Origin: Lysobacter sp. | Lineage (GTDB): Bacteria; Pseudomonadota; Gammaproteobacteria; Xanthomonadales; Xanthomonadaceae | Direction: 5' to 3' | DNA: 64,000 nucleotides | NCBI GenBank assembly: GCA_019634715.1 | Contig: JAHCAU010000001.1 | Coordinates: 338,501-402,500, forward strand | Shown here: piece after piece, positions 18,504 through 29,489 of the stretch | Layout of the letters: each line of letters opens with the position of its first letter | Position numbering within the stretch: the stretch's first letter is position 1 | Notes under the pieces: generated by a model | What the model saw: the letters and a program-made list of their open reading frames with translations, nothing else | The model's database searches: none | Told to the model about the DNA's origin: nothing | Program-made: the position numbers and the translations under genes

Positions 18504-19403
18504 CTATTGCCGATTCCCTGCCTTCGATTCGAGCGCGTCCAGCAGCGGCGAGCGGCTGGCTCCCGCGGCGACCCAGGCATGGAAGCCATGGGGCAACCGC
18601 GCCAGCGCGGCCTCGGCGGATTCGCGGTCGGCGAACTCGACGAAGCACGCGCTGCCGGAGCCGGTCAGGCGCGGGACGCCGACGCTGCGCAGTGCGTTGA
18701 ACACGGCGTCCACGGCGGGCTCGCGACGACGCAGGACGGGCTCGAAGGCATTGCCGAGCGCCTGCCCCTGCAGGAACGGATCCGAAACGAAGTCCGATAT
18801 TGTCGCGGGCGCGGCATTCCTCGTCAATTCAGCCGCCTGGAACAGGGCGACGGTGGAGGCATGGACGCCGGGCGCGACGATCAGGTACCAGGCCGGCGGC
18901 AGATCGATGGGCGTCAGGATTTCGCCGAGTCCCTCCGCCCAGGCGTTGCGGCCGCGGACGAAGACCGGGACGTCCGCGCCGAGCTTGAGGCCCAGCGTCG
19001 CCAGGGCCTCCTCGCCCAAGTGGCAGCCCCAGAGGTGGTCGAGCGCACGCAGGACGGTGGCGGCATCGCTGGAACCGCCGCCCATGCCGCCACCGGTCGG
19101 CGTACGCTTTTCGACGTAGATGTCGGCACCCAACACGACGTTCGCCGCCATTTTCAGGCGTCGCGCGGCCCGCACCACGAGATCGTCCTCCTCTTCGAGA
19201 CCCGGCAGCACGTCGCCGTGACGATGCACGGCACCGTCCTGGCGCACCCGCAGGCGCAGGGTGTCGCCCCAGTCGAGGAGGCGGAAGATCGTCTGCAGCT
19301 CGTGGTAGCCGTTGGCGCGGCGCCCGGTGATGCGCAGGAAGAGGTTCAGCTTGGCCGGCGCGGGCCAGGTACTCCAGCCGTCGGCGGGGTCGAAGTCGAT
19401 CAT
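18504..19403 (-). CDS. ispE: 4-diphosphocytidyl-2-C-methyl-D-erythritol kinase
   Basis: Phosphorylates CDP-ME in the MEP isoprenoid pathway (GHMP kinase fold). It has 299 residues from the ATG at 19403. [26 protein letters not shown] holds the N-terminal motif, [17 protein letters not shown] the glycine-rich ATP loop, and [13 protein letters not shown] the third GHMP motif. It overlaps lolB by four bases (ATGA), so the two are coupled. The upstream open frame belongs to another protein's frame. Confidence 0.96.
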   Translation of the reverse strand: MIDFDPADGWSTWPAPAKLNLFLRITGRRANGYHELQTIFRLLDWGDTLRLRVRQDGAVHRHGDVLPGLEEEDDLVVRAARRLKMAANVVLGADIYVEKRTPTGGGMGGGSSDAATVLRALDHLWGCHLGEEALATLGLKLGADVPVFVRGRNAWAEGLGEILTPIDLPPAWYLIVAPGVHASTVALFQAAELTRNAAPATISDFVSDPFLQGQALGNAFEPVLRRREPAVDAVFNALRSVGVPRLTGSGSACFVEFADRESAEAALARLPHGFHAWVAAGASRSPLLDALESKAGNRQ

Positions 19404-20038
19404 GGGTTCGCGAACGTCCAGTCCTCGATGACGAGCCGGACCCGGGCGTCGCCGGATTCGGCATCGATGCGTACCGGCAGGTCGGGCGCGCCTGCCGGCC
19501 CCGGCCGCCATTCCAGATAGCGGACGGTCCAGCCGGCCTGCTCGAAGCGCACCGGGCGACCGGCGGCGTCGTAATCGATCGCCGGGGCCGGGACGCCGCT
19601 CGCGACCGCGCCGCGCACCCAGGCGCCGAGCAGGCGCACCGGCACGCGCCAGCCGGTTGCGGTTTCGAGCAGGGCCTCGGCGTCGCCGCCTTCGCGCGGC
19701 CCGCCGGTCAGCCCGTCGATCCGCCCCGCCCCGCTGCCGTGGTCGCCGCTGAGGCGCCAGCTCTGGCGGGTGATCGGCGCGCTCAGCGCGACCTCGTAGG
19801 CGCCTGCGCGCTGGTCCCATTCGATCCGGCCGCTGCCGCCCTTGCCGGCGCGGCTGATCGCGGCCCGGCCGGCGAATCCCCAGGCCTGCGTCTGTGCGAT
19901 CCAGGCGTCGCGCGCGCGCAGGCGGGCATCGAGCGCATCGCCCGCGAGCGCGGGCGCCGGTGCGCGCACGGGCGCGGCGGCACAGCCCGCCAGCGCGACC
20001 GCCAGCGCCGTGACGACACACCAGCCGCGCGCCCTCAT
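19400..20038 (-). CDS. lolB: Outer membrane lipoprotein LolB
   Basis: Receives lipoproteins from LolA and inserts them into the outer membrane. It has 212 residues. The lipoprotein signal ends at lipobox LAGC (Cys19), followed by an Ala/Pro-rich linker, then the LolB core with [22 protein letters not shown] and the C-terminal RVRLVIEDW. The ATGA overlaps at both ends (with the TPR gene upstream and ispE downstream) show a tightly coupled three-gene unit. Confidence 0.92.
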   Translation of the reverse strand: MRARGWCVVTALAVALAGCAAAPVRAPAPALAGDALDARLRARDAWIAQTQAWGFAGRAAISRAGKGGSGRIEWDQRAGAYEVALSAPITRQSWRLSGDHGSGAGRIDGLTGGPREGGDAEALLETATGWRVPVRLLGAWVRGAVASGVPAPAIDYDAAGRPVRFEQAGWTVRYLEWRPGPAGAPDLPVRIDAESGDARVRLVIEDWTFANP

Positions 20039-21810
20039 GCGCCCGCCTTGTCGGGCAACGGCGGCAGGACCGCACCGGTCTTGTCGAGCGCGCGCTTGAG
20101 CGACCGGTTGTCGGGGTCGATCCGGCGGGCTTCGACGAAGTAGTTCACCGCCTCGTCGCGGCGCCCCAGCGCCCACAGGACTTCGGCGACGTGGGCGGCG
20201 ATCTCGGCGTCCTTCTGCTTGGTGAAGGCGCGCAGCAGTTCGACCAGCGCTTCCTCGCTGCGGCCCAGGCGATAGAGCACCCAGCCGTAGCTGTCGATGA
20301 TCGCGGCATTGTCGGGTTCGGCGGCGTAGGCGCGGGCGATCAGCTCCAGCGCTTCCTGATAGCGGTCGGTGCGGTCGGCGAGCGTGTAGCCCAGCGCGTT
20401 CAGGGCATTCACGTCGTCGGCGTCCAGGGCGAGGATCCGCCGCAGGTCGGCCTCGGCGCGAGCGATGTCGTCGCGGCGCTCCCACATCAGGGCGCGTGCG
20501 TACAGCAGTTGCGGCTCGTCGGGATAGGCGGCCAGGCCGCGGTCGAGGGTGGCCAGTTCGTCCCCGGGCCGGTTGTCGTTCCTGAACAGGTCGGCCTGCA
20601 GCAAATAGGCATCGCGTCGGGTCTCGTCGGCCGCGGTGGCGTCGGTCTGGATGTCGCGGATGCGCGCGTGAGCCTCGTCGACGCGCCCCAGCTTGTGCAG
20701 CACCGGCGCGGTGCGCAGGCGCGCCTGCCAGCGTTGCGGGCCGCCGGGCACGCTGGCGTACCAGTCCAGCGCATCGTCCAGGCGGCCGATGAACTCGGCG
20801 ACCTGCCCCAGCAGCAGGCGCCGGCCGGGGTTGGGCGAGGCCGACTCGCGCTTGAGTTCCTCGTAGACCGCAGCCACGCCGGCCTTGTCGTCGGCCTGGG
20901 CGAGGTAGGACGCACGCAGGATGTAGGTGTTGTCGTTCTGCGGGCCGCGCGCCAGCACCGCGGCGGCGGCGGCGAAATCGCCGAGGGCGCCGTACTCGCG
21001 GGCCAGGCCGTAGGCGACATCGGGCAGCAGGATGGCCGAGGCGCCCATGCGATCGAGGATCTTCCGCGCCTGCGGGGCCTTGCCCGAGCGGCGCAACTGG
21101 TTGGCGTGCAGCAGCGACACGCCCGGCTCGTTGGGGTAGTACTGCAGCACCCGGCCGATGATCTTCGCGGCCACGTCCTGGCGCTGCACCTGCTGGGCGA
21201 ACTCCCCGAAGGCCAGCCACGCCGGCAGGTCCTGCGGGATGTCGTCGACCAGGGTCGCGAGCAGGCGGCCGATCAACTGCGGGTCGCCCGAACCGGCATC
21301 CATCGCCAGCAGCGCGTAGCGCCAGCCGTCCTTCTCCGGTTTCAGGCCCTCGCCGCGCCCGCGCAGCAGGTTGCGCAGTTCGCGGCGCGCGGTGGCTTCG
21401 TCCTTGCGCTGCAGGGCCAGGGTGGCCTCGGCGTTGCGCATGCCGAGGCTGCGTGCGGCGCGTGCGCGCCACAGCGCCAGGGCGTCGCCGGCGAAGCGGT
21501 CGTTGCGTGCGAGCAGGGCGATGCGGGTGGCACGCTCGGCGAGGACGGCATCGCCTTCGGCGGCACGCGCCGCTTCCAGGTACCAGCGCGCCGCGTCGTC
21601 GAGCTTGCCGGCCTGCAGTGCGTATTCGCCGGCGATCGCGGCGGGCAGCGGCCCGGCCCCCACCGATTCCGGCGCCGCCACCGCCCCGCCGTTCGTCGCC
21701 GGGCCATCGCCTGCGGCGACCGCGTCGATCGCCAGGACCGACAGCACGGCCCCCAGCGCGACGGCCGCGAAACGGCGAATTGTGAAAACGGCTTCGGGCA
21801 TCGGCGGCAT
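20035..21810 (-). CDS. Exported tetratricopeptide-repeat protein
   Basis: Protein of about 591 residues with an N-terminal signal-like segment ([22 protein letters not shown]). The rest is a solenoid of TPR-like helices; the clearest lie in the last third ([58 protein letters not shown]). TPR proteins scaffold complexes. The partner here is unknown, but the position next to lolB suggests an envelope role. A second ATG three codons on (21801) is an equal candidate start; no clear ribosome binding site decides. It diverges from hemA. Confidence 0.85.
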   Translation of the reverse strand: MPPMPEAVFTIRRFAAVALGAVLSVLAIDAVAAGDGPATNGGAVAAPESVGAGPLPAAIAGEYALQAGKLDDAARWYLEAARAAEGDAVLAERATRIALLARNDRFAGDALALWRARAARSLGMRNAEATLALQRKDEATARRELRNLLRGRGEGLKPEKDGWRYALLAMDAGSGDPQLIGRLLATLVDDIPQDLPAWLAFGEFAQQVQRQDVAAKIIGRVLQYYPNEPGVSLLHANQLRRSGKAPQARKILDRMGASAILLPDVAYGLAREYGALGDFAAAAAVLARGPQNDNTYILRASYLAQADDKAGVAAVYEELKRESASPNPGRRLLLGQVAEFIGRLDDALDWYASVPGGPQRWQARLRTAPVLHKLGRVDEAHARIRDIQTDATAADETRRDAYLLQADLFRNDNRPGDELATLDRGLAAYPDEPQLLYARALMWERRDDIARAEADLRRILALDADDVNALNALGYTLADRTDRYQEALELIARAYAAEPDNAAIIDSYGWVLYRLGRSEEALVELLRAFTKQKDAEIAAHVAEVLWALGRRDEAVNYFVEARRIDPDNRSLKRALDKTGAVLPPLPDKAGA

Positions 21811-21908
21811 GGGCCGTAAACTATGCGGATCGCCAGCTTAACCGAACTCGCCAGAGCCGCCTCCGCCAGTCGTCACGGCCCATTCCCGACGACGCCACGC
21901 CAGCCCGG

Positions 21909-23267
21909 ATGTCCCATCTCATCGCCCTCGGCCTCAACCACCAGACCGCGCCGGTCTCCCTGCGCGAACGGGTGGCGTTTTCCGAACAGGCGCTGCCGGC
22001 GACGCTGGCTGCATTGCGTGCGCTGCCCGGCGTCGAGGAAGTGGCGCTGCTGTCGACCTGCAACCGGACCGAAATCTATGCGCTGACGGGCGGCGGCGGC
22101 GACGCCCTGGTGGACTGGCTGGCCGCGCACCCGCAGGACGGCGCGACGGGCAGCGCGCGCACGCCGCTGGCGCTGCGCGACTACCTCTACCGGCACGCCG
22201 ACGGCGACGCGGTGCGCCACCTGTTCCGCGTGGCCACCGGGCTGGATTCGCTGGTGCTGGGCGAGCCGCAGATCCTCGGCCAGGTGAAGCAGGCCTGGGT
22301 CGCTGCCCGCGAAGCGGGCACCCTCGGCAACCGCCTCGACCGCCTGTTCCAGCACGCCTTCGTCACCGCCAAGCGCGCGCGCACCGACACCCGCATCGGC
22401 GCCAACCCGGTGTCGGTGGCCTCGGCGGCGGTGCGCATGGCCGAGGAGACCTTCGCCCGGCCGTCCGACAGCAGCATCCTGCTGATCGGCGCCGGCGAGA
22501 CCATCGAGCTGACCGCCCTGCACCTGGTGCAGGCGAAGGCGAAACGGCTGCTGTTCGCCAACCGCACCCTCGCCCATGCCCAGGAGCTGGCCAGCCGCCA
22601 CGGCGGCGTGGCCCTGCCGCTGACCGAACTGGATCGCCACCTGGCCGAAGCCGACGTCGTGTTTTCCGCGACCGCCGCACGCGACCCGATCCTGCACAAG
22701 CCGGTCGTCGCCGCCGCGCTGAAGCAGCGCCGCCACCGGCCGATGCTGCTGCTCGACCTGGCCGTGCCGCGCGACATCGCGCCGGACGTGGCCGAACTGC
22801 GCGACGTGTTCCTGTACACCGTGGACGACCTGGAGCGGGTGATCGAGGACAACCGGCGCAGCCGGCGCGAAGCCGCCGACGCCGCCGAAGCCATCGTCGA
22901 CCTGCAGGTCGCTCGCTTCGTCGAAACCCTCAACGCCAGCGCGCATCACGGCCCGCTCAAGCAACTGCGCGCCCACGGCGAAGCGGCGCGCGACGAAACA
23001 CTGGCGAAGGCGCGGCAGATGCTCGCGGCCGGCCAGGACCCTGCCGCCGTGCTGCAGCAGCTGGCGCACACGCTGACCAACCGCCTGCTGCACGCACCGA
23101 CCACCGCGCTGCGCGAAGCCGCGATCAACGGCGACATCGACCTGATGCGCGCCGCGGAGCGGATGTTCCCACACGGCACGCCCCCGCACACGACGCTGTC
23201 CGAAGCGCTCGACCGCCAACTGCATCCCGACCGCGACGATGACGCCGACCCTGCGCCGCAAGCTTGA
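21909..23267 (+). CDS. hemA: Glutamyl-tRNA reductase
   Basis: First step of C5-pathway tetrapyrrole synthesis: glutamyl-tRNA to glutamate-1-semialdehyde with NADPH. It has 452 residues. Catalytic Cys51 sits in STCNRTEIY. The conserved [19 protein letters not shown] stretch and the [15 protein letters not shown] nucleotide-binding motif are followed by a C-terminal dimerisation domain. It overlaps prfA by 29 bases, which suggests translational coupling. The hemA-prfA order is common in gammaproteobacteria. Confidence 0.97.
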   Translation: MSHLIALGLNHQTAPVSLRERVAFSEQALPATLAALRALPGVEEVALLSTCNRTEIYALTGGGGDALVDWLAAHPQDGATGSARTPLALRDYLYRHADGDAVRHLFRVATGLDSLVLGEPQILGQVKQAWVAAREAGTLGNRLDRLFQHAFVTAKRARTDTRIGANPVSVASAAVRMAEETFARPSDSSILLIGAGETIELTALHLVQAKAKRLLFANRTLAHAQELASRHGGVALPLTELDRHLAEADVVFSATAARDPILHKPVVAAALKQRRHRPMLLLDLAVPRDIAPDVAELRDVFLYTVDDLERVIEDNRRSRREAADAAEAIVDLQVARFVETLNASAHHGPLKQLRAHGEAARDETLAKARQMLAAGQDPAAVLQQLAHTLTNRLLHAPTTALREAAINGDIDLMRAAERMFPHGTPPHTTLSEALDRQLHPDRDDDADPAPQA

Positions 23268-24324
23268 AGCGCTGGCCGAACGCCGCGAGGAAATCGAACG
23301 CCTGCTCGCCGACCCGGCAACGGTGGAGGACGCGGCGCGCTACCGCGGCCTGATGCGCGAGTTCTCGCAGCTCGAACCGATCGCGACCGGGCTCGCCGCC
23401 GAGCGCCAGGCGCGCGACGACCTCGCCGCTGCCGAAGCGATGCGTGGCGATCCCGAACTGGCCGAACTGGCCGACGAGGAAATCGCCGCCGCGCAGGCGC
23501 GCCTGGTCGAACTCGATGCCGAACTGATGGCGCAGCTGGTGCCGAAGGACGCGCGCGACGACGGCGGCCTCTATCTTGAAGTTCGCGCCGGCACCGGCGG
23601 CGACGAGGCCGCGATCTTCGCCGGCGACCTGTTCCGCATGTACAGCCGCTACGCCGAGCGCCAGGGCTGGCGGATCGAGGTCGAATCGGCCAATCCCGGC
23701 GAACACGGCGGCTTCCGCGAGATCATCGCCCGCGTCGACGGGCGCGGCGCGTATTCGAAGCTGAAGTTCGAATCCGGCACGCATCGCGTGCAGCGCGTGC
23801 CCGAGACCGAATCGCAGGGCCGCATCCACACCTCCGCCGCGACCGTGGCGATCATCGCCGAGGACACCGGCGACCTCGACATCGAAATCAATCCGGCCGA
23901 CCTGAGGGTCGACACCTTCCGCTCCAGCGGCGCCGGTGGCCAGCACGTCAACAAGACCGACTCCGCGATCCGCATCACCCACGTGCCCAGCGGCGTGGTC
24001 GTGGAATCGCAGACCGAGCGCAGCCAGCACGCCAACCGCGACAAGGCGATGAAGCGGCTGAAGGCGATGCTGGTCGAAGCCGAGACCGCGAAGCGCGAAG
24101 CCGCGCAGGCGCTGGACCGCAAGCTGCAGGTGGGCAGCGGCGACCGCAGCCAGCGCATCCGCACCTACAACTTCCCGCAGGGCCGCATCACCGACCACCG
24201 CGTCGAAGGCCTGACCCTGTACGACCTGCCGAACGTGCTGGAAGGCGATCTCGATGGACTGATCGACCGGCTCGCGCGCGAGCACCAGGCCGACGAACTG
24301 GCGCGGCTGACGCAGGGCGGCTGA
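23239..24324 (+). CDS. prfA: Peptide chain release factor 1
   Basis: Recognises UAG/UAA and triggers peptide release. It has 361 residues. GGQ (residues 233-235, within [17 protein letters not shown]) is the catalytic loop; [17 protein letters not shown] begins domain 2. The start lies inside the 3' end of hemA. The methyltransferase prmC, often next, does not follow here; a secreted protease gene does. Confidence 0.97.
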   Translation: MTPTLRRKLEALAERREEIERLLADPATVEDAARYRGLMREFSQLEPIATGLAAERQARDDLAAAEAMRGDPELAELADEEIAAAQARLVELDAELMAQLVPKDARDDGGLYLEVRAGTGGDEAAIFAGDLFRMYSRYAERQGWRIEVESANPGEHGGFREIIARVDGRGAYSKLKFESGTHRVQRVPETESQGRIHTSAATVAIIAEDTGDLDIEINPADLRVDTFRSSGAGGQHVNKTDSAIRITHVPSGVVVESQTERSQHANRDKAMKRLKAMLVEAETAKREAAQALDRKLQVGSGDRSQRIRTYNFPQGRITDHRVEGLTLYDLPNVLEGDLDGLIDRLAREHQADELARLTQGG

Positions 24325-24814
24325 GCCGCGCGCAAGGTCGCCGCGCCTCTGCGACATCGATCTCATTGCTTCAGTTGCGCGAGGCCTCCGTGCGCGTGCA
24401 CGGCGAATGATTTTCTCGATCGAAATCGCGAGGACAGTTCATCTCATCGAACATTCGAGGCATGGCGAAATCCGCCGCCGGTCGCAATTCCCCCGGCATT
24501 TCATCATGCACGATCAACGAGATCGATCGAACAGTCCCGCACGGAAGACGCAGGCAGTAAATATGGCTTTCGGCATGGCGGAAGCCTGCCGTCATTGCGC
24601 ATTGACACCATCTCGAATGCCGCCGGATTCTGAATGCGGGGCGCGGACCGCCCCTCGCATGAGGCTCCTGGCCTTCGAAGGAACGAGACCAGCCGGCAAC
24701 GCATCGGCAAAGACCGTCTCCCCTGAAGCGTCCTCCGCAGGCGTTTCTGCGGGCATGCCCGTGCGATGCACGACAGGCTGCATCACTTCATACATCCACA
24801 AGGAGGAAGTCCAG
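24325..24814. other. 490-base gap upstream of the S8 protease
   Basis: No convincing gene. It is visibly less GC-rich than its surroundings and has no clear sigma-70 pair that I could fix. A strong AAGGAGG at 24800-24806 serves the protease ATG at 24815. It probably holds the protease promoter and a long 5' leader. Confidence 0.6.
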
Positions 24815-26233
24815 ATGTCTCGTCGCAACTCCCATACCCGTCTGCTGGGCCTGAGCGTCGCCGTGTGCGCCGCCCTGTTCGCCGGTTCCGCGTTCGCCAA
24901 CGAGCGTTTCAGCGTCTCCGGCCTGGCGTCGGGCGAGCCGGTCGATGGCGTGATCGTGCGCTATCGCGACGGCAGCGCCGTGAAGGGCAACCGCTCGCTG
25001 ATGATGAACCGCCTCGGCATGATGGCCAGCCGCTCATTCGGTCGCGCCAAGCCGCTGCGCGTTCGACACGAGCGAACGCTCGGCATCGGCGCGGAGCTCA
25101 TCAGCCTCAGCCGCAAGCTCGACCGAGTCGAAATCGAAACGCTGATCCGCCAGATCGCGACGGATCCGGACGTGGCCTTCGTCGAACCGAACATCCGCCT
25201 GCACCCGACGCTGACCCCGAACGACCCGAACTACGGTTCGCAGTACGGCTTCCAGAACGGCGTCGGTGGCACCAACGCCAACCTCGCCTGGGACAGCGGC
25301 TTCCGCGGCGCGGGCAAGATCGTGGCGGTGCTCGACACCGGCCACCGTCCGCACGTCGATCTTGCGGCGAACATCATCAACGGCTACGACTTCATCAGCA
25401 GCGCCAGCACCGCAAACGACGGCAACGGCCGCGACAGCGATGCCTCCGATCCGGGCGACTGGGTCACCGCAGGTTTCTGCGGCGTGGGCCAGCCGGCGCG
25501 CAATTCCAGCTGGCACGGCACCCATGTCTCCGGCACGGTTGCGGCCGTGACCAACAACGGCGTCGGCGTCGCCGGCATGGCGCACCAAGCCAAGGTCCTG
25601 TCGGTACGCGTGCTCGGCCGCTGTGGTGGCACGCTCGCCGACATCGCCGATGCGATCACCTGGTCCTCGGGCGGCAGCGTCGCGGGCGTCCCGCTGGTCG
25701 GCGCGAACAGGGCCAGCGTGATCAACATGAGCCTCGGCGGCGGCGGCGGCTGCGCGTCGTCCTCGGCGATGCAGGTCGCGATCAACGGTGCGCTGAGCCG
25801 CGGCACGACCGTGGTGGTGGCCGCCGGCAACAGCAACGCCAACGTCTCCGGCTTCACGCCCGCCGGCTGCACCGGCGCGGGCCTGATCGTGGTCGGGGCC
25901 ACCGACTCGACCGCGCGCAAGGCCAGCTTCTCGAACTACGGTGCAGGCGTGGACGTCTCGGCCCCGGGCGTCGGCATCGTGTCCACCCTCAACGCCAGCA
26001 CAACCTCGCCCGGCGCCGACAGCTATGCCAGCTACAACGGCACCTCGATGGCGGCGCCGCATGTGGCGGGCCTGGTCGCGATGATGCACTCCAAGCCCAG
26101 CACCGACTGCACGCCAGCGAACTGCGAGGCCATCATCAAGGCCAACGTGAAGCCGTTCGGCGCCACGCCATCGCCCGGCCCACTGGGCACCGGCATCATC
26201 AATGCGCAGACGACGATCAACGCCACGCCGTGA
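24815..26233 (+). CDS. Secreted subtilisin-like serine protease (S8)
   Basis: Extracellular endopeptidase of the S8 family, 472 residues. Signal peptide at residues 1-29 (ends SAFAN), then an inhibitor-like propeptide to about 130 (VDGVIVRYRDGSA...VAFVEPNIRLH). The catalytic domain has Asp174 (AVLDTG), His234 (HGTHVSG), oxyanion Asn339 (AAGN) and Ser411 (GTSMAAPHVAG). Several Cys pairs (222, 270, 313, 352) suggest disulfides. It ends right after the catalytic domain, without the C-terminal PPC or P domain common in relatives. The ATG is fixed by AAGGAGG eight bases upstream. Resembles Xanthomonas/Lysobacter extracellular proteases. Confidence 0.95.
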   Translation: MSRRNSHTRLLGLSVAVCAALFAGSAFANERFSVSGLASGEPVDGVIVRYRDGSAVKGNRSLMMNRLGMMASRSFGRAKPLRVRHERTLGIGAELISLSRKLDRVEIETLIRQIATDPDVAFVEPNIRLHPTLTPNDPNYGSQYGFQNGVGGTNANLAWDSGFRGAGKIVAVLDTGHRPHVDLAANIINGYDFISSASTANDGNGRDSDASDPGDWVTAGFCGVGQPARNSSWHGTHVSGTVAAVTNNGVGVAGMAHQAKVLSVRVLGRCGGTLADIADAITWSSGGSVAGVPLVGANRASVINMSLGGGGGCASSSAMQVAINGALSRGTTVVVAAGNSNANVSGFTPAGCTGAGLIVVGATDSTARKASFSNYGAGVDVSAPGVGIVSTLNASTTSPGADSYASYNGTSMAAPHVAGLVAMMHSKPSTDCTPANCEAIIKANVKPFGATPSPGPLGTGIINAQTTINATP

Positions 26234-26255
26234 TCCGGCCGTAGCGGGATCGGAC

Positions 26256-26284
26256 GACGCCCGGGGCGTGCAGCCCCGGGCGTC
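26256..26284. terminator. Hairpin between convergent genes
   Basis: A perfect 12-bp stem, gacgcccggggc/gccccgggcgtc, with a five-base loop, lies between the protease (plus) and ABC permease (minus). No T-run, but the position suits a shared end structure. Confidence 0.55.
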
Positions 26285-26286
26285 CG

Positions 26287-27507
26287 TCACTCGTAGCGCA
26301 GCGCCTCGATCGGGTCCAGGCCGGCCGCCTTGGAGGCCGGCATGATGCCGAACAGCACGCCGACCATCGCCGAGAAGCCTGCAGCGGCCATGACCACCCA
26401 CAGCGGCACGTGCGCGGGCGGGAAGCCGGGCACCAGCGTCGAGATCAGCAACGCCAGACCGTAGCCCAGCGCGATGCCGATGACTCCGCCGAGCAGCGCG
26501 AGCAGGCCGGCCTCGGCGAGGAACTGCACGAGGATGTCGCGACGGGTGGCGCCGAGGGCCTTGAGGATGCCGATCTCGCGGGTGCGCTCGGTCACCGAGA
26601 CCAGCATGATGTTCATGATCCCGATGCCGCCGACCAGCAGCGAGATGCCGACCACGCCGGCGACCACCATCGTCGCGGTGCCGGTGATCTTCTCGAACTG
26701 CTTGAGGACCGAGTCCGCGGCTTCGACCTTGAAGTCGTCGTCCTTCTCGGCGACGAGCTTGCGCGAGGCGCGCACCGCGCGCTTGACGCGCTCGCGCACG
26801 GCCTCGACCTCTTCGAGGTTGGCGACGGTGAAGGACGCCTGGATCAGCTGTGCGTTGCTGTTGCCCATCATCGCGCGGCCGACGTCGAAGGGGATGATGG
26901 CGTAGTTGTCGCGGCTGAAACCGAACACCTCGCCCTCCTTCTCCATCACGCCGACGACCTTGAACCATTCCTTGCCGATCATGAAGTACTCGCCGACCGG
27001 GTTCTTCGGCATCTTCAGTTCGTCGCGCAGGTCGGTGCCGATCACCGCGACGCGGCGATGGCCCTTGTCGTCGCTGTCGACGATGAAGCGGCCGAACTCG
27101 GGGTAGCGGTTGTTCACCAGCGCGTAGTCCGCGGTCGTCGCCTGCACCTGCGGACTGCTGGTGCGGCCCTTGTAGCTGGCGCCGGCGGCCTGCACCACCA
27201 TCAGCGGCGCGACGTCCTTCACCCCGGCGACGCGGTAGCGCAGCACGTCGATGTCGCCGAAGGTGATGGTGTTGATCCTGCCGGTGCGGAAGTTCTCGTT
27301 GTCGTTGACCGCGCGCAGGGTGAGCGTGCTGCCGCCGAGGTCGGACAGCTGGCCCTTGATCGAATCGGAGAAGCCCTGCACCAGCGACACCACCGCGATC
27401 ACAGAGCCGGTGCCGATCAGGATGCCCAGCGTGGTCAGGAAACTGCGCATACGGTGCGCCGCGAGGCTGGTCAGCGCGGCGCGGAAGGCTTCGAGATAGG
27501 CCTGCAT
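26287..27507 (-). CDS. ABC transporter permease, MacB/FtsX type
   Basis: Membrane subunit of a MacAB-like exporter, 406 residues. N-terminal helix at about 20-45, then a large periplasmic domain (50-280), then three helices at about 285-310, 335-360 and 375-395: the four-helix FtsX-like layout. The conserved GILIGTGSVIAVVS and TREIGILKALGATRRDI segments are present. Its start shares one base with the ATPase stop (TGATG). Substrate unknown; such systems move antibiotics, peptides or lipoproteins. Confidence 0.9.
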   Translation of the reverse strand: MQAYLEAFRAALTSLAAHRMRSFLTTLGILIGTGSVIAVVSLVQGFSDSIKGQLSDLGGSTLTLRAVNDNENFRTGRINTITFGDIDVLRYRVAGVKDVAPLMVVQAAGASYKGRTSSPQVQATTADYALVNNRYPEFGRFIVDSDDKGHRRVAVIGTDLRDELKMPKNPVGEYFMIGKEWFKVVGVMEKEGEVFGFSRDNYAIIPFDVGRAMMGNSNAQLIQASFTVANLEEVEAVRERVKRAVRASRKLVAEKDDDFKVEAADSVLKQFEKITGTATMVVAGVVGISLLVGGIGIMNIMLVSVTERTREIGILKALGATRRDILVQFLAEAGLLALLGGVIGIALGYGLALLISTLVPGFPPAHVPLWVVMAAAGFSAMVGVLFGIMPASKAAGLDPIEALRYE

Positions 27508-28223
27508 CAGTGCGTTCCTCCGTCTGCGGCACTGCCGGCGCGCACGGGCGCCTGGCGGCGGTCCTCGACGATGCGGCCGTCGCTGACCCGCAGCACGCGG
27601 TGGCAGTGCGCGGCGATGTCGGGTTCGTGGGTCACCAGGATCACGGTCTGCCCCTGCGCATGCAGCGCGTCGAACAGGGCCATGATCTCGGCGGAGGTGC
27701 GGGTGTCGAGGTTGCCGGTGGGTTCGTCGGCGAGCAGGATCGAGGGTGCGCCGACCAGCGCGCGCGCGATCGCCACGCGCTGGCGCTGGCCGCCGGACAG
27801 CTGGTTCGGGCGATGCCCCATGCGGTCGCCCAGGCCGACCTTGCCCAGGGCCTCGACGGCGCGCGCGCGCCGCTCCTCCTGCGGCATGCCGCGATAGACC
27901 AGCGGCTGCATCACGTTCTGCAGCACGGTCATGCGCGGCAGCAGGTGGAAGCTCTGGAACACGAAACCGATCTCGCGGTTGCGCACCTGCGCCAGCTCGG
28001 TGTCGTTCATGCCCGACACGTCGCGGCCGTTGAGCGTGTAGGTGCCCTCGGTGGGCGTGTCGAGGCAGCCGAGCAGGTTCATCAGCGTCGACTTGCCCGA
28101 ACCCGACGGCCCGGTCAGGGCCACGTATTCGTTGCGCGCGATGTCCAGGTCGACGCCGGCCAGGGCCTGCACGATCTCCTCGCCCATCGCGTAGCGCTTG
28201 ACGATGCCGCGCAGGACGATCAT
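27507..28223 (-). CDS. ABC transporter ATP-binding protein, MacB/LolD type
   Basis: Cytoplasmic ATPase of the exporter, 238 residues from the ATG at 28223. Walker [11 protein letters not shown]-loop [18 protein letters not shown], signature [15 protein letters not shown], Walker [13 protein letters not shown] and switch His (LVTHEPDIA). It overlaps the adaptor gene by four bases and the permease by one, so all three are coupled. Confidence 0.95.
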   Translation of the reverse strand: MIVLRGIVKRYAMGEEIVQALAGVDLDIARNEYVALTGPSGSGKSTLMNLLGCLDTPTEGTYTLNGRDVSGMNDTELAQVRNREIGFVFQSFHLLPRMTVLQNVMQPLVYRGMPQEERRARAVEALGKVGLGDRMGHRPNQLSGGQRQRVAIARALVGAPSILLADEPTGNLDTRTSAEIMALFDALHAQGQTVILVTHEPDIAAHCHRVLRVSDGRIVEDRRQAPVRAGSAADGGTH

Positions 28224-29455
28224 CCGGCGTCCTTCGCGTCGTCGGCTGCGGCCCTGTCGTCGCCGGCCTTGTCGCCTGCGCCCTTCGCCTTCGTCGGGTC
28301 GCGGCGCTTCACCTGCGCGCCTTCGCTCAGGCCCCGCAGCGCCTTCGCCGGGCCGACGATCACGGTGTCGCCCTGCGCGATGCCCTTGGCGACGACTTCC
28401 CAGCGGTCGTCCGACGCGCCGGTCTGCACCTGCACCTTCGTCGCCTTGCCGGCCTTCGCCAGCCAGACGTGGCGCACGGGCTTGCCGTCGTCGCCGGTCT
28501 CGGCCGACACGGCCTCCACCGGCACCGCCAGGCGGCGCTGGCCGTCGCCGAGGAAGATGTCGGCGCGCACGCTCATGCCCGAGCGCAGCGCCAGACCTTC
28601 CGGCGGCGAGATGCGCACCGTGACCTTGTACGCACGGCCCTGGCCTTCGATGGTCGGCGCCAGCGCGATCTGTTCGACGCTGCCCTTGAGCGCGTTGTCC
28701 GGATACGCCGCCGCGAACACTTCGACGCGCTGGCCGACGCCGACCTTGGCGATGTCGGCTTCGTCGACCTTGAGTTCGGCGATGATCTCCGAGGTGTCGG
28801 CGATCTTCATCAGCTGCGCGCCGGCGAAGGCCGATGTCGAGGGCACCGCGGTCTCGCCGACCTTGATCGGCAGCGACACGATGCGCCCGGAAATCGGCGC
28901 GCGGATCTCGGTGCGCGCGCGCTGCTCGCGGGCATCGTTGAGTACCGATTCGGCGCGGCGCAGCGATTCCTCGCTGGTGCGCAGCTCGGCTTCGGCGACC
29001 TGCAACTGGTTGCGGTCCTCGTCGAAGCGGTTGCGGTCGATCAGCTTCGATTCCACCAGCACCCGGCTGCGCTCGAACTGCGTGCGCCGCAGCGCCACCT
29101 GCGCGCGCTGGCGCTCGATCGCGATGCGGGTCTGGCGCAGGCCGGCCTCCTCGCGCTCGATCGCATTGTTGTACAGCTCCGGATCGAGCAGCAGCAGGGT
29201 CTGGCCGGCCTCGACGGTATCGCCTTCCTTGACCAGCAGGGTGCGCACCTTGCCGGTGACTTCCGAGGTCAGGTTGACCTCGTTGCGGAAGGCCAGCGTG
29301 CCCGAGGCGAGGATCGACGGCTGCACCAGCTGCGGCGCGGCCGTGGCCAGGTCGACTTCGGTCGCGGACGCGCCGCGGTTCTTCTTGATGGCGATCGGCA
29401 CGACCAGCACGAGCACGATGCCGGCGGCGATGAGCCACTTGCGATTGGGTTTCAT
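28220..29455 (-). CDS. Periplasmic adaptor (membrane fusion protein), MacA-like
   Basis: Links the inner-membrane ABC pump to an outer-membrane channel. It has 411 residues. N-terminal membrane anchor ([17 protein letters not shown]), biotinyl/lipoyl-like half near 62-92 ([30 protein letters not shown]), a coiled coil at about 95-185, the second lipoyl half ([19 protein letters not shown]), then beta-barrel domains. The C-terminal tail is Lys/Asp/Ala-rich and probably disordered. No outer-membrane partner gene is adjacent. Confidence 0.9.
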   Translation of the reverse strand: MKPNRKWLIAAGIVLVLVVPIAIKKNRGASATEVDLATAAPQLVQPSILASGTLAFRNEVNLTSEVTGKVRTLLVKEGDTVEAGQTLLLLDPELYNNAIEREEAGLRQTRIAIERQRAQVALRRTQFERSRVLVESKLIDRNRFDEDRNQLQVAEAELRTSEESLRRAESVLNDAREQRARTEIRAPISGRIVSLPIKVGETAVPSTSAFAGAQLMKIADTSEIIAELKVDEADIAKVGVGQRVEVFAAAYPDNALKGSVEQIALAPTIEGQGRAYKVTVRISPPEGLALRSGMSVRADIFLGDGQRRLAVPVEAVSAETGDDGKPVRHVWLAKAGKATKVQVQTGASDDRWEVVAKGIAQGDTVIVGPAKALRGLSEGAQVKRRDPTKAKGAGDKAGDDRAAADDAKDAG

Positions 29456-29489
29456 CGAAACGATCCGGAAGCCTGGGGAATGTCGACCA

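Noticed and set aside
24407..24814. An N-terminal extension of the S8 protease frame upstream of 24815
   Set aside because: The strong AAGGAGG and a clear signal peptide fix the start at 24815; the upstream codons look non-coding.
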